Shown: one piece after another, positions 8,696 through 16,746 of the stretch | Layout of the letters: each line of letters starts with the position of its first letter | Numbering within the stretch: position 1 is the stretch's first letter | Origin: Muribaculaceae bacterium | GTDB taxonomy: Bacteria > Bacteroidota > Bacteroidia > Bacteroidales > Muribaculaceae | DNA length: 64,000 bases | Assembly: GCA_017505535.1 (NCBI GenBank) | Contig: JAFVPD010000021.1 | Span: 1 to 64,000, forward strand | Reading direction: 5' to 3' | Notes under the pieces: model-generated | The model's input: the letters and a program-made list of their open reading frames with translations, nothing else | Database searches by the model: none | What the model was told of the DNA's origin: nothing | Translations under genes and position numbers: made by a program

Positions 8696-9322
8696 TCAAT
8701 AGCCCACTGTTTGAACCAAAATAATGCGCTCGGTCTCTTTCAGTTTCAATGCCTTTGACAAAGCCTCGCCGTCAAACATGCCACGTGTCACCGTGCCCAC
8801 TTCATTGGCAGCACACCATAGATAGATGTTTTGCATAACAGCACCGGCATCGGTTCCGGCAAAAATATCATTTGGCATTTTTTCTTTGTCGCTTACAATG
8901 GCTATGTTGAGAGGTGCTTTTTGCGCAAACTCTTGAGTGCCTGAATGTTGACGTATATCTTCATCGGTCACAAGCACAAGTTTATTGTTTTTATTGTCAT
9001 AGAAATAAGCACCTTCGGGCATAATGACGTATAGCGAAATCTCTTGCATGTTGCGCGCGGTGGGAATGGTCAATTTATCCTCGCGATTATATCCACACGC
9101 AGCCCACAACAAATCGGCGAGTTGTTGGTTGCTCAAGCGCTTTTCGGCATCAAATGTGCGAGTAGATTTACGGCGCGACAATGCTTCCATCAAGGACATA
9201 CCTCCTCCTGTTCTTGGAGCAGGTAATTCTATTTCAGCAGCGGTTGATGACAATGTGCACGCACACAACACACCCACTCCCGACAAAATAGCCACAAAGG
9301 CCCAAATCATAAATTTCTTCAT
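8696..9322 (-). CDS. Exported nitroreductase-family protein
   Basis: The protein has 208 residues counted from the ATG at 9322 (MKKFMIW); a longer in-frame start at 9358 would overlap the promoter and is rejected. A signal sequence (IWAFVAILSGVGVLCACTLS) suggests export and possibly lipidation. The FMN-binding nitroreductase fold is indicated by MEALSRRKSTRTFD, LADLLWAACGYNRED, TARNMQEISLYVIMPEG and APLNIAIV. SagB/ThcOx-type members oxidise azolines, others reduce quinones or nitro compounds, so the substrate is unknown. It heads a six-gene operon with promoter at 9360-9389. An exported flavin enzyme is less usual than the cytosolic members of the family. Confidence 0.85.
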   Translation of the reverse strand: MKKFMIWAFVAILSGVGVLCACTLSSTAAEIELPAPRTGGGMSLMEALSRRKSTRTFDAEKRLSNQQLADLLWAACGYNREDKLTIPTARNMQEISLYVIMPEGAYFYDNKNNKLVLVTDEDIRQHSGTQEFAQKAPLNIAIVSDKEKMPNDIFAGTDAGAVMQNIYLWCAANEVGTVTRGMFDGEALSKALKLKETERIILVQTVGY

Positions 9323-9359
9323 AACTATAACGATTTTATTTTTGTACAATTTTATCATA

Positions 9360-9389
9360 CAAAAATACAGAAAATTATTGGGATTTCAA
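9360..9389 (-). promoter_or_regulatory. Promoter of the nitroreductase-to-acyltransferase operon
   Basis: Minus-strand TTG (9389-9387), 19-nt spacer, TATTTTTG (9367-9360). This decides the ATG at 9322 as the start, giving a leader of about 30 nt. Confidence 0.6.
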
Positions 9390-9455
9390 CTTAGCTCACC
9401 CAAAAATGCATAAATAGCAGCAAAATGCCACCAATGCCCCGGTTTTCAAAAATTT

Positions 9456-9908
9456 TCAGCGGCGTTTAGCAAAGAAATCTTTAACGAGTTGTGAACATTC
9501 CTCGGCAAGCACTCCTGTTGTGATTGTTGCCCGGGGGTGAAAAGGCTGTTTGGTGGTTATCGATGAGTAGCCCCGTTTTTCATCTGACGCACCATAAACG
9601 ATGCGTTTTATTTGGCTCCAAGCGATGGCTCCTGCACACATCAAGCACGGCTCAAGAGTGACATACAACGTGCATTGGTCGAGATATTTACCTCCAAGAG
9701 TGTTGGCAGCCGCAGTGATTGCCATCATTTCGGCATGAGCCGTAACGTCATTTAATGTTTCAGTGAGATTGTGCCCGCGTCCGATGATACGTCCTTGACA
9801 CACCACAACAGCTCCGATGGGAATCTCTTCGGCCTCAAAAGCCATCTTGGCTTCTTCAAGAGCCACACGCATGAATCGTTCGTCCTGTTTTTGCTGAATG
9901 TCAATCAT
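9456..9908 (-). CDS. tadA: tRNA-adenosine(34) deaminase
   Basis: TadA converts adenosine to inosine at the wobble position of tRNA-Arg(ACG). The zinc-binding and catalytic motifs of the cytidine-deaminase fold are complete: HAEMMAI supplies the His ligand and catalytic Glu, and TLEPCLMCAGAI supplies both Cys ligands. Residues after this (WSQIKRIVYGASDEKRG) match the TadA dimer/tRNA-binding region. At 150 residues it has typical length. Its start overlaps the stop of rnz by 4 nt (ATGA), so the two tRNA-processing genes form a coupled pair. Confidence 0.94.
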   Translation of the reverse strand: MIDIQQKQDERFMRVALEEAKMAFEAEEIPIGAVVVCQGRIIGRGHNLTETLNDVTAHAEMMAITAAANTLGGKYLDQCTLYVTLEPCLMCAGAIAWSQIKRIVYGASDEKRGYSSITTKQPFHPRATITTGVLAEECSQLVKDFFAKRR

Positions 9909-10822
9909 AATAAATCCACTCTAAGTTGTTCATTGGCCAAAATCACATTGGGGAATTCCTCAAGCGCCTGTTTGAGCAAAGTATCTTCATCGGTGTATCG
10001 CTTAGAGTAATGCCCGATGATGAGACGTTGGGCTTGAGCTTCACGAGCAATGATAGCCGCCTCGCGCGCTGTGGAATGCCCTCGTGCTATTGCAAGAGCA
10101 TGATCGTCATCAACATAGGTCGCTTCGTGATATATCGTATTGACGCCGGCTACGGCTTGCGCCACCCGATGGTCAAAAAGAGTATCAGAACAATAGGCAT
10201 AGCTCATGACCGGGTCGGCATCGGTGGTGAGACGAGAATTTTCAATCACCTGCCCCTCGGGAGTCACATAATCAGCCCCATTTTTTATGTCATGAATGCA
10301 ACGCACGGGTATATTATAAAATTTCACCATCTCGCCACGAATATGTCGCATTTTGGGCTTTTCTTGGAATATAAACCCCGAGCATGGCACTCTATGATAC
10401 AATGGGAACGCCGTCACGGTGAGGCTGTTATTTTCAAAGAGCAACTGAGTTTTTCCCTGCTCAATGATATTAAAATTCAATTCAAATGGTAAATCCCGAC
10501 AGAAAAAATCAACCATTTGCTTAAACAACTTTGCCCCCTCGGCATGAATGTGAATGGTGAGAGCACTCTGTTTTTCATGCAGTGCAAGGGTGGATATGAG
10601 TCCCAACAACCCAAAACAATGGTCGCCGTGCAAATGGGATATGAAAATGTGGTTGAGACGTGAAAATTTAAGCTTCATGCGACGCATAGTGAGCTGAGCA
10701 CACTCGCCACAATCAATCATGAACAAATTATTGCGAAAGTCAATAATTTGCGACGATGGTAGATGTTTCATTGACGGAGTGGCCGAGCCACACCCAAGTA
10801 TATTAATCTGGAAATTGGCCAT
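9905..10822 (-). CDS. rnz: Ribonuclease Z
   Basis: RNase Z removes the 3' trailer of tRNA precursors. The start is set at the ATG at 10822 (MANFQINILGCGSATP), which is where family similarity begins; an upstream in-frame extension to 10957 is hydrophobic and unrelated. The metallo-beta-lactamase zinc motif HLHGDHCFGL is present near residue 62, with the other His/Asp ligands in YCSDTLFD, YHEATY and IIGHYSKRY. The 305-residue length is normal. tadA follows with a 4-nt overlap. tRNAs here do not encode CCA, so trailer removal before CCA addition is expected. Confidence 0.94.
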   Translation of the reverse strand: MANFQINILGCGSATPSMKHLPSSQIIDFRNNLFMIDCGECAQLTMRRMKLKFSRLNHIFISHLHGDHCFGLLGLISTLALHEKQSALTIHIHAEGAKLFKQMVDFFCRDLPFELNFNIIEQGKTQLLFENNSLTVTAFPLYHRVPCSGFIFQEKPKMRHIRGEMVKFYNIPVRCIHDIKNGADYVTPEGQVIENSRLTTDADPVMSYAYCSDTLFDHRVAQAVAGVNTIYHEATYVDDDHALAIARGHSTAREAAIIAREAQAQRLIIGHYSKRYTDEDTLLKQALEEFPNVILANEQLRVDLL

Positions 10823-11044
10823 AGGGAAATGATTGTATTGCAAATTTAGAAAAAAAGAATCAGCCTTTATGTAAAAAAATATTAATATTGGGCAACTCCA
10901 CACAACAAAGCGCACTAATCTCCGTATTATAAATGTACACAACAGCAGACAGAACAAAATGAGCTAAAGTTCTGCACGTTGAATGTAGTCTTTAGCAAAA
11001 ATTTTGAATTAGTTTTTTCATAGGATTAGATTTTAAGGTTTTAA

Positions 11045-11086
11045 AATGATGAGGCTATCGTGAGAAAGCCTCATCATTGTTTTTTT
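11045..11086 (+). terminator. Orphan plus-strand terminator hairpin
   Basis: A 12-bp perfect stem (AATGATGAGGCT / AGCCTCATCATT) with a 10-nt loop is followed by GTTTTTTT on the plus strand. No plus-strand gene lies upstream of it. It could end an unrecognised small RNA transcribed from about 10950-11040, or act on the opposite strand where the run after the hairpin is ATTTTAAAA. Confidence 0.55.
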
Positions 11087-11166
11087 GTGCGAGAGTCATA
11101 GAATAGTGTATTTCTCAAGAATATCGGTTCGCACGTATTCCTAAATAGACTTTTAACGCTGACAAT

Positions 11167-11200
11167 AAAAAACCGGGCCTTGCGTGAATGCAAGGCCCGG
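11167..11200 (-). terminator. Terminator of nifJ
   Basis: On the minus strand an 11-bp perfect GC-rich stem (CCGGGCCTTGC / GCAAGGCCCGG) with a 6-nt loop is followed by TTTTTT. It lies 26 nt after the nifJ stop. Confidence 0.88.
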
Positions 11201-11226
11201 AATGTTTATTGATTACAAGTTAATGT

Positions 11227-14200
11227 TTACTTGTTTTCAGCGTCGGGATCTACACCCCATTGTTGGCGTGCAAGGCGACGATAGTTGTTATAGCGCCATT
11301 GAGCATTTTCCTTAGCGGCAGCGAAGAGTTCGGCAGCTTCAGCAGGATATTGTTTCATTACAGAAGCGTAGCGTACTTCACCTTTGAGGAATGCTTCAAA
11401 GTCGTCCCAATTTGGCTCTTTGCTATCGAGAGTGAATGGGTTTTTGCCTTCAGCTTCGAGAGCAGGATTGTAGCGCCACAAGTGCCAGTAACCACAAGCA
11501 ACGGCAAGAGCTTCTTCTTGTTGAGATTTACCCATACCTGCTTTAAGACCGTGGTTGATACATGGAGCATAAGCGATGATGATAGAAGGTCCATCATAAG
11601 CTTCAGCTTCGCGTATAGCTTTGAGTGTTTGAGCTTGGTCGGCACCCATAGCAACTTGAGCAGCGTAAACATATCCGTAGGTTGAAGCGATGAGACCGAG
11701 GTCTTTCTTGCGAACGCGTTTACCGGCAGCGGCAAATTTAGCGATTGCACCGATTGGAGTAGCTTTAGAAGCTTGACCACCGGTATTTGAATATACTTCA
11801 GTATCAAGAACGAGGATATTAACGTTTTTGCCTGAAGCAAGAACATGGTCAAGACCACCGAAACCGATGTCGTAAGAAGCACCGTCACCACCAATGATCC
11901 ATTGTGAACGTTTCACGAGATAGTGGCTGAGTTCGTTGATTTTCTTGCAAGTGTCGCAATCGCAAGCAGCTACCAAAGGAAGGATCTTATCGGTAACTTC
12001 GCGGCTCTTTTCGCCATCTTCTTTAACTTCGAGCCATTGAGCGAAGAGCGCTTTGAGTTCATCGCTGCATGATGGGCAGTTAACAGCTTCAGCAACGAGA
12101 CCTTCGAGACGAGCGCGCAATTTTTCGTTGGCGATAACCATACCGAGACCAAATTCGCAGAAGTCTTCGAAGAGAGAGTTGCCCCAAGCAGGACCTTGTC
12201 CCTTTTCGTTGGTAGTGTAGGGAGTTGAAGGCACTGAGCCAGAGTAGATTGAGCTACAACCGGTAGCGTTAGCAACCATTTCACGATCGCCATATAGTTG
12301 AGAGATGAGTTTCACATAAGAAGTTTCACCGCAACCAGCGCAAGCGCCAGAGAATTCAAACAATGGAGTTGCAAATTGGCTATTCTTAACGTTGGCTTTA
12401 ACGTCAACGAGTTTTTGCTTAGATGCAACCTTTTCAGTGCAGTAATCCCATTCTTTTTGAACGTCGAGTTGAGTTTCGAGAGGTTTCATTTCAAGAGCTT
12501 TAACACCCTTCATGCCCGGACAAACGTCAACACAGTTGCCACAACCGAGACAGTCAAGAACATCAATAGCTTGAATGAACTTCATGCCTTCAAATTGTTT
12601 GCCGATTGCTTTAAGCGCACGTTCTTCGGCGAATGGCGCAGCAGCCATTTCGTTAGCATCAAGAACGAATGGACGGATTGCAGCATGAGGACAAACGTAG
12701 GCACACTTGTTACATTGGATACAAGTCGCAGGGTTCCATGCGGGAACGAATGCAGCAACACCACGTTTTTCATATTTAGCTGTTCCTTGAGCCCAAGTAC
12801 CATCTTCGATGCCTTTGAATGCCGACACTTTCAAGAGGTCGCCATCTTGAGCATTGATTGGACGTACAACGTCGTTGATAAATGCTGGATCGTTGTTTGC
12901 TTCGGCAGCGTTGTCGGCAAGATTAGCCCAAGCAGGATCAACAGCAAGAGTTTTGTATTCGTTACCACGATCTACTGCAGCGTAGTTCTTGTCAACGATA
13001 TCTTGACCCTTCTTACCGTAGCTCTTAACGATGAATTTCTTCATTTGTTCAACAGCGAGGTCAACAGGGATTACTTCAGTGATGCGGAAGAATGCACTTT
13101 GAAGGATAGTGTTGGTGCGGTTACCAAGACCGATTTCTTGTGCAATCTTAGTTGCATTCATGTAGTAAACAGTGATATTGTGTTGAGCGAAGTAGCGTTT
13201 AACCTTGTTGGGGAGGTTTTTAGCAAGTTCTTCGCCTTCCCAAATAGTGTTGAGAAGGAATGTACCACCATCGCGAAGACCACGAGTCACATCATACATG
13301 TGCAAGTAGGCTTGAACGTGGCAAGCTACGAAGTTAGGAGTATTTACCAAATAGGTAGAGCGGATTGGGTCATCACCAAAACGCAAGTGAGAACAAGTGA
13401 AACCACCTGACTTTTTAGAGTCGTAAGCAAAGTAGGCTTGGCAATATTTGTTGGTGTTGTCACCGATGATTTTTACTGAGTTTTTGTTTGCACCCACAGT
13501 ACCATCAGCACCAAGACCATAGAATTTAGCCTCGAAAGTACCTTCGCCACCGAGAGCGATTTCTTCTTTAAGAGGAAGAGAAGTGAAAGTCACGTCATCG
13601 ACAATGCCGAGAGTGAATTTATCTTTTGGTTGAGGAAGTGCAAGGTTTTCAAACACTGCAATGATTTGAGCAGGAGTAGTGTCTTTAGAAGCAAGACCAT
13701 AACGTCCACCTACAATCATAGGCGCATTTTCTTTGCCATAGAAGCATTCCTTAACGTCGAGACAAAGAGGTTCGCCGATTGCACCTGGTTCTTTTGTACG
13801 GTCGAGGACAGCAATGCGTTTAGCAGTAGCAGGAACTGCAGCAAGGAAATGTTTAGCAGAGAAAGGACGATACAAGTGAACAGAAACGAGACCCACTTTT
13901 TCGCCTTGAGCAGTCATGTGGTCGATAGCTTCTTTGGCAGCTTCAGTAACCGAACCCATAGCGATAATCACGCGATCGGCATCGGGAGCACCATAGTAGT
14001 CAAACAAACCATATTTGCGACCGGTGATTTCCGACACTTTATTCATGTAGTCTTCAACGATAGCAGGAACTGCATTATAGTATTCGTTGCAAGCTTCACG
14101 GTGTTGGAAGAATACGTCGCTATTTTCAGCCATACCGCGAGCAACCGGTTTTTCGGGATTGAGAGCGCGAGCACGGAATTCAGAAAGAGCTTCTTGATCC

Positions 14201-14790
14201 ACAAGTGGAGCGAGGTCTTCTTGGTCAACAACTTCGATTTTTTGAATTTCATGAGATGTACGGAATCCATCAAAGAAGTTCACAAATGGAACGCGCGATT
14301 TGATGGTTGCAAGGTGAGCCACACCGGCAAGGTCCATAACTTCTTGTACAGAACCTTCGGCAAGCATAGCAAAACCTGTTTGACGCACCGACATCACGTC
14401 TTGGTGGTCACCAAAAATACTCAATGCATGAGAAGCAAGTGTACGAGCCGATACGTGGAACACGCAAGGGAGCAATTCACCTGCAATTTTATACATATTA
14501 GGAATCATAAGGAGCAAGCCTTGTGACGCAGTGTAGGTAGTGGTCAACGCGCCGGCTTGAAGAGAGCCGTGAACAGCACCAGCTGCACCACCTTCCGATT
14601 GCATCTCTTGCACCAAAACGGTTTCTCCAAAGATGTTTTTTCGACCTGCGGCAGCCCATTCGTCAACATATTCAGCCATAGTTGACGAGGGAGTGATGGG
14701 GTAAATTGCTGCAACCTCTGAGAACATGTAAGAGATGTGAGCAGCAGCTTGGTTACCATCACAAGTCAAGAATTTCTTTTCTTTACTCAT
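11227..14790 (-). CDS. nifJ: Pyruvate:ferredoxin (flavodoxin) oxidoreductase
   Basis: NifJ oxidatively decarboxylates pyruvate to acetyl-CoA and CO2 and reduces ferredoxin or flavodoxin, a core step of anaerobic energy metabolism. The 1187 residues match the single-chain family length. The N-terminal domain begins TCDGNQAAAHISYMFSEVAA. Two ferredoxin-type 4Fe-4S motifs are visible: CIQCNKCAYVCPHA from Cys690 and CLGCGNCVDVCPG from Cys747. A further cluster ligand pair is in GACAGCGETSY. The thiamine-diphosphate motif is GGDGASYDIGFGG around Asp969, ending in YSNTGGQASKATP. Codon use is strongly biased, as expected for a highly expressed gene. It is monocistronic, with its own promoter (14863-14893) and terminator. 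Confidence 0.97.
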   Translation of the reverse strand: MSKEKKFLTCDGNQAAAHISYMFSEVAAIYPITPSSTMAEYVDEWAAAGRKNIFGETVLVQEMQSEGGAAGAVHGSLQAGALTTTYTASQGLLLMIPNMYKIAGELLPCVFHVSARTLASHALSIFGDHQDVMSVRQTGFAMLAEGSVQEVMDLAGVAHLATIKSRVPFVNFFDGFRTSHEIQKIEVVDQEDLAPLVDQEALSEFRARALNPEKPVARGMAENSDVFFQHREACNEYYNAVPAIVEDYMNKVSEITGRKYGLFDYYGAPDADRVIIAMGSVTEAAKEAIDHMTAQGEKVGLVSVHLYRPFSAKHFLAAVPATAKRIAVLDRTKEPGAIGEPLCLDVKECFYGKENAPMIVGGRYGLASKDTTPAQIIAVFENLALPQPKDKFTLGIVDDVTFTSLPLKEEIALGGEGTFEAKFYGLGADGTVGANKNSVKIIGDNTNKYCQAYFAYDSKKSGGFTCSHLRFGDDPIRSTYLVNTPNFVACHVQAYLHMYDVTRGLRDGGTFLLNTIWEGEELAKNLPNKVKRYFAQHNITVYYMNATKIAQEIGLGNRTNTILQSAFFRITEVIPVDLAVEQMKKFIVKSYGKKGQDIVDKNYAAVDRGNEYKTLAVDPAWANLADNAAEANNDPAFINDVVRPINAQDGDLLKVSAFKGIEDGTWAQGTAKYEKRGVAAFVPAWNPATCIQCNKCAYVCPHAAIRPFVLDANEMAAAPFAEERALKAIGKQFEGMKFIQAIDVLDCLGCGNCVDVCPGMKGVKALEMKPLETQLDVQKEWDYCTEKVASKQKLVDVKANVKNSQFATPLFEFSGACAGCGETSYVKLISQLYGDREMVANATGCSSIYSGSVPSTPYTTNEKGQGPAWGNSLFEDFCEFGLGMVIANEKLRARLEGLVAEAVNCPSCSDELKALFAQWLEVKEDGEKSREVTDKILPLVAACDCDTCKKINELSHYLVKRSQWIIGGDGASYDIGFGGLDHVLASGKNVNILVLDTEVYSNTGGQASKATPIGAIAKFAAAGKRVRKKDLGLIASTYGYVYAAQVAMGADQAQTLKAIREAEAYDGPSIIIAYAPCINHGLKAGMGKSQQEEALAVACGYWHLWRYNPALEAEGKNPFTLDSKEPNWDDFEAFLKGEVRYASVMKQYPAEAAELFAAAKENAQWRYNNYRRLARQQWGVDPDAENK

Positions 14791-14862
14791 AATTTCGATT
14801 TATTTTATAAGGAATTTATATTATTTTCTATTTGAAAAAAAATGCCTTTTAATTTCAACTTG

Positions 14863-14893
14863 CAAAATTACTAATTTCTGTGCTTTCTGCCAA
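14863..14893 (-). promoter_or_regulatory. Promoter of nifJ
   Basis: Minus-strand TTG (14893-14891), 20-nt spacer, TAATTTTG (14870-14863). The leader would be about 70 nt. Confidence 0.6.
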
Positions 14894-14919
14894 AAATCAA
14901 TACCTTTCATTATATAAAA

Positions 14920-14948
14920 AACTATAAAAGCCCCAATTATCGGGGCTT
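14920..14948 (-). terminator. Terminator of the RHS/partner operon
   Basis: On the minus strand AAGCCCC-GATAATT-GGGGCTT is followed by TTATAGTTTTTT. It lies about 70 nt after the stop of the gene at 15019 and before the nifJ promoter. Confidence 0.75.
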
Positions 14949-15018
14949 AACACACTGCTTTACGAAAGAGTTCCACGGTCTTGAAACACTACCATAGTTA
15001 AGTTTTTAATAATAGATG

Positions 15019-15558
15019 TCAGTGTTTTATTTTATACAGAATGATTGGGTTAGTTTCGTTCACAAAAATAGAACGCCTATCGTAAAAAATTGTTGGCGGA
15101 TCAAGTATTGTCGTTAGCGCTCGATGTAATTTTAATACTTCAACTTCAGGTATAATAATTATATGCTTTGATATATTTTCTATCTTAAATTTTTCATCGG
15201 ATACGAAACTAAATTTTTCATGAGGGAAAATGCGCACTACAAAGTTATCGTTCGACAAAGTATCTCCAAAATAAACAAACTCAATGCCCATGTAGTATAG
15301 CCAACTTTTATTAATATCATGTTTGAAATCATTGAAAAAATGTTTCTCTATCTGATCTTTATAGCTACATTTCGCCATATTAGGAGAAATCCACATCCAG
15401 AATGTAGTATCAGCAGATTCATTATAATATTCTACCTCATAACCATCAGACACTTCATTAATAGGGGTTTGAATGATGGATACTTGTCCGAAACTATGAA
15501 TACTTGATAGAATTAATATTTGTATAAAAATTATTAGTGCGTTTAAATTATTTCTCAT
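15019..15558 (-). CDS. Exported protein of unknown function, candidate partner or immunity protein of the RHS protein
   Basis: I do not recognise a family. The 179-residue protein begins with a hydrophobic signal sequence (LNALIIFIQILILSSIHSFG), so the mature part should be periplasmic or surface-located. The rest is rich in aromatic and acidic residues (for example ADTTFWMWISPNMAKCSYKD, and WLYYMGIEFVYFGD). It starts 4 nt after the stop of the RHS gene and is followed by a terminator, so both are on one transcript. Position downstream of a toxin-like tip is the usual place of an immunity gene, and an exported immunity protein would suit a toxin acting in the periplasm; that is inference from context only. 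Base composition is very AT-rich: by hand count line 15121-15180 has 13 G+C of 60. Confidence 0.7.
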   Translation of the reverse strand: MRNNLNALIIFIQILILSSIHSFGQVSIIQTPINEVSDGYEVEYYNESADTTFWMWISPNMAKCSYKDQIEKHFFNDFKHDINKSWLYYMGIEFVYFGDTLSNDNFVVRIFPHEKFSFVSDEKFKIENISKHIIIIPEVEVLKLHRALTTILDPPTIFYDRRSIFVNETNPIILYKIKH

Positions 15559-15562
15559 ACTG

Positions 15563-16564
15563 TTACATGTTAAAATTTTTCACAGTTTCTTTTCGTGAGT
15601 CCAATATCATTTTGGATAATTCAATTTTCTCTTCTTTGCCAGTTTCAAATTTATGCCGTGAAGCATCTCGATCCCTTGTGCGAATAAATAATAATGCATG
15701 TCCATTTGCTTCATGACTATATATTTCAGCGGCTCCTAGTTCTGTAAGATCTCCATTGATTATTATATAAATATTTTCATTAGGTGAATTTACTCCACTC
15801 TTACCTTTGCCGGGCAACAATGTAATTCCTAATCGTCCTGTTTCTCCCGTAGTAACTCCAGAAACATATTCAAATTTTAAATCATAGAAGTCTTCTTCTA
15901 CACCCCAATAACTCATTTCAGTAGTTTTATAATTTCCCTCATTATTAATATAACCCACATGCCCTGTGGACATTTGCACAAATATATTTTCATGCGAATC
16001 GTTTAACTCTTTTAAATGAGAGAAGTTTGCGCTTTGACTAATATGCCCATTCAATACATTGAAATCGATTTCACCAGAGCTACTAAACTTAACTGCTGCC
16101 CGATCTTCAGGAGTTAAAGTGTTCAAAATAGTCCGTTGCGCCTCAACTGATGTTGCAATTATTTTTCTTCCATCAGGGTCTAATGCGTTAAGCGGGTTAT
16201 TGGCGCAGTGGTTGTAGGGGGTGAGTGAGGGGTATTTGCTTGCTAAGGGGTCAAGGGTTGTGAAGCGGCCGGTGAGGGGGGCGTAGATGCGGGCATGGTT
16301 GTCGTAGGTAACGTAATCGGCGACATCGCAGGCCGAGCGGGAGGCTCCGGCTTGCACGGTGGATTTCTCTCGGCCCAATCCGTCTAAGTAGCGAACCGTA
16401 ACGCGCGACATATCGATTGAGGCCTGGGGCGCTTGTGTGCTTTCGGTCAAGGGCTCTATCGTCATAACATAGTTCTCTGTCTGGGTTTGGGACAACGCAT
16501 CAACGGCCATCAACGCAATCATCGCACTTAGTAATATTTTCAAGACGACTTTTCTCATAAACAT
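15563..16564 (-). CDS. Compact RHS-repeat protein with putative metallopeptidase tip
   Basis: The 333-residue protein has three parts. Residues 1-25 are a signal peptide (ILLSAMIALMAVDALSQ). Residues about 55-88 (VRYLDGLGREKSTVQAGAS, then DVADYVTYD) look like the leader of large Bacteroidales RHS proteins. Residues 89-132 are the end of the RHS core (ARIYAPLTGRFTTLDPLASK, then PYNHCANNPLNALDPDG). The long YD-repeat shell that normally lies between them is missing. Residues 133-333 form an unrelated C-terminal domain with HEANGH at 284-289, a possible zinc-peptidase motif of the HExxxH form. The domain join at 16169 coincides with a sharp drop in G+C. A promoter at 16612-16641 suggests it is expressed. 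It may be a deletion derivative or a naturally small effector. Confidence 0.8.
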   Translation of the reverse strand: MFMRKVVLKILLSAMIALMAVDALSQTQTENYVMTIEPLTESTQAPQASIDMSRVTVRYLDGLGREKSTVQAGASRSACDVADYVTYDNHARIYAPLTGRFTTLDPLASKYPSLTPYNHCANNPLNALDPDGRKIIATSVEAQRTILNTLTPEDRAAVKFSSSGEIDFNVLNGHISQSANFSHLKELNDSHENIFVQMSTGHVGYINNEGNYKTTEMSYWGVEEDFYDLKFEYVSGVTTGETGRLGITLLPGKGKSGVNSPNENIYIIINGDLTELGAAEIYSHEANGHALLFIRTRDRDASRHKFETGKEEKIELSKMILDSRKETVKNFNM

Positions 16565-16611
16565 TGGACCGATCTTAAACGATTATTAAGCAATCTACTC
16601 CCTTTATTTCG

Positions 16612-16641
16612 CAAATATACAAAACATTTGCTTGAATGCAA
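16612..16641 (-). promoter_or_regulatory. Promoter of the RHS/partner operon
   Basis: Minus-strand TTG (16641-16639), 19-nt spacer, TATATTTG (16619-16612). The leader would be about 45 nt. Confidence 0.6.
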
Positions 16642-16685
16642 ATAAAAATCACTCAGGCATAAGGTTAATAAATTTATAGTGGTGG

Positions 16686-16714
16686 TTGAAATTCGTGGGA
16701 AATTTGTAAATTTG
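16686..16714 (+). promoter_or_regulatory. Promoter of the GH31 gene
   Basis: Plus-strand TTG (16686-16688), 18-nt spacer, TAAATTTG (16707-16714), about 30 nt before the GH31 start codon. The spacer contains ATTCGTGGGAAATTT, which loosely resembles the repeat at 1546 and 31049. Confidence 0.55.
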
Positions 16715-16746
16715 TAGCATTATATCATTACTTACTGAAAATTATC

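Larger units (their letters stand above)
10823..11226. other. Intergenic region between rnz and nifJ
   Basis: This 404-nt stretch has no convincing gene. It contains a TAAATTTG box on the minus strand at 10848-10841, just upstream of rnz but without a matching TTG, an orphan plus-strand hairpin at 11045-11086, and the nifJ terminator at 11167-11200. The segment 10960-11044 is AT-rich and unassigned. Confidence 0.6.

Noticed and set aside
9323-9358. Upstream start (MIKLYKN) of the nitroreductase
   Set aside because: It begins right next to the -7 promoter box, so it would lie at or before the transcript start; the signal peptide begins at MKKF.
10823-10957. N-terminal extension of rnz
   Set aside because: The extension is hydrophobic and unlike RNase Z; family similarity begins at MANFQ.
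12298-14526. Long plus-strand open frames across nifJ (370 and 298 residues)
   Set aside because: They are antisense to a complete, motif-rich nifJ and arise from its strong codon bias; no promoter or family signal supports them.
16686-16714. Third copy of the intergenic repeat
   Set aside because: The ATTCGTGG similarity lies in the spacer of a promoter and is short; probably chance.
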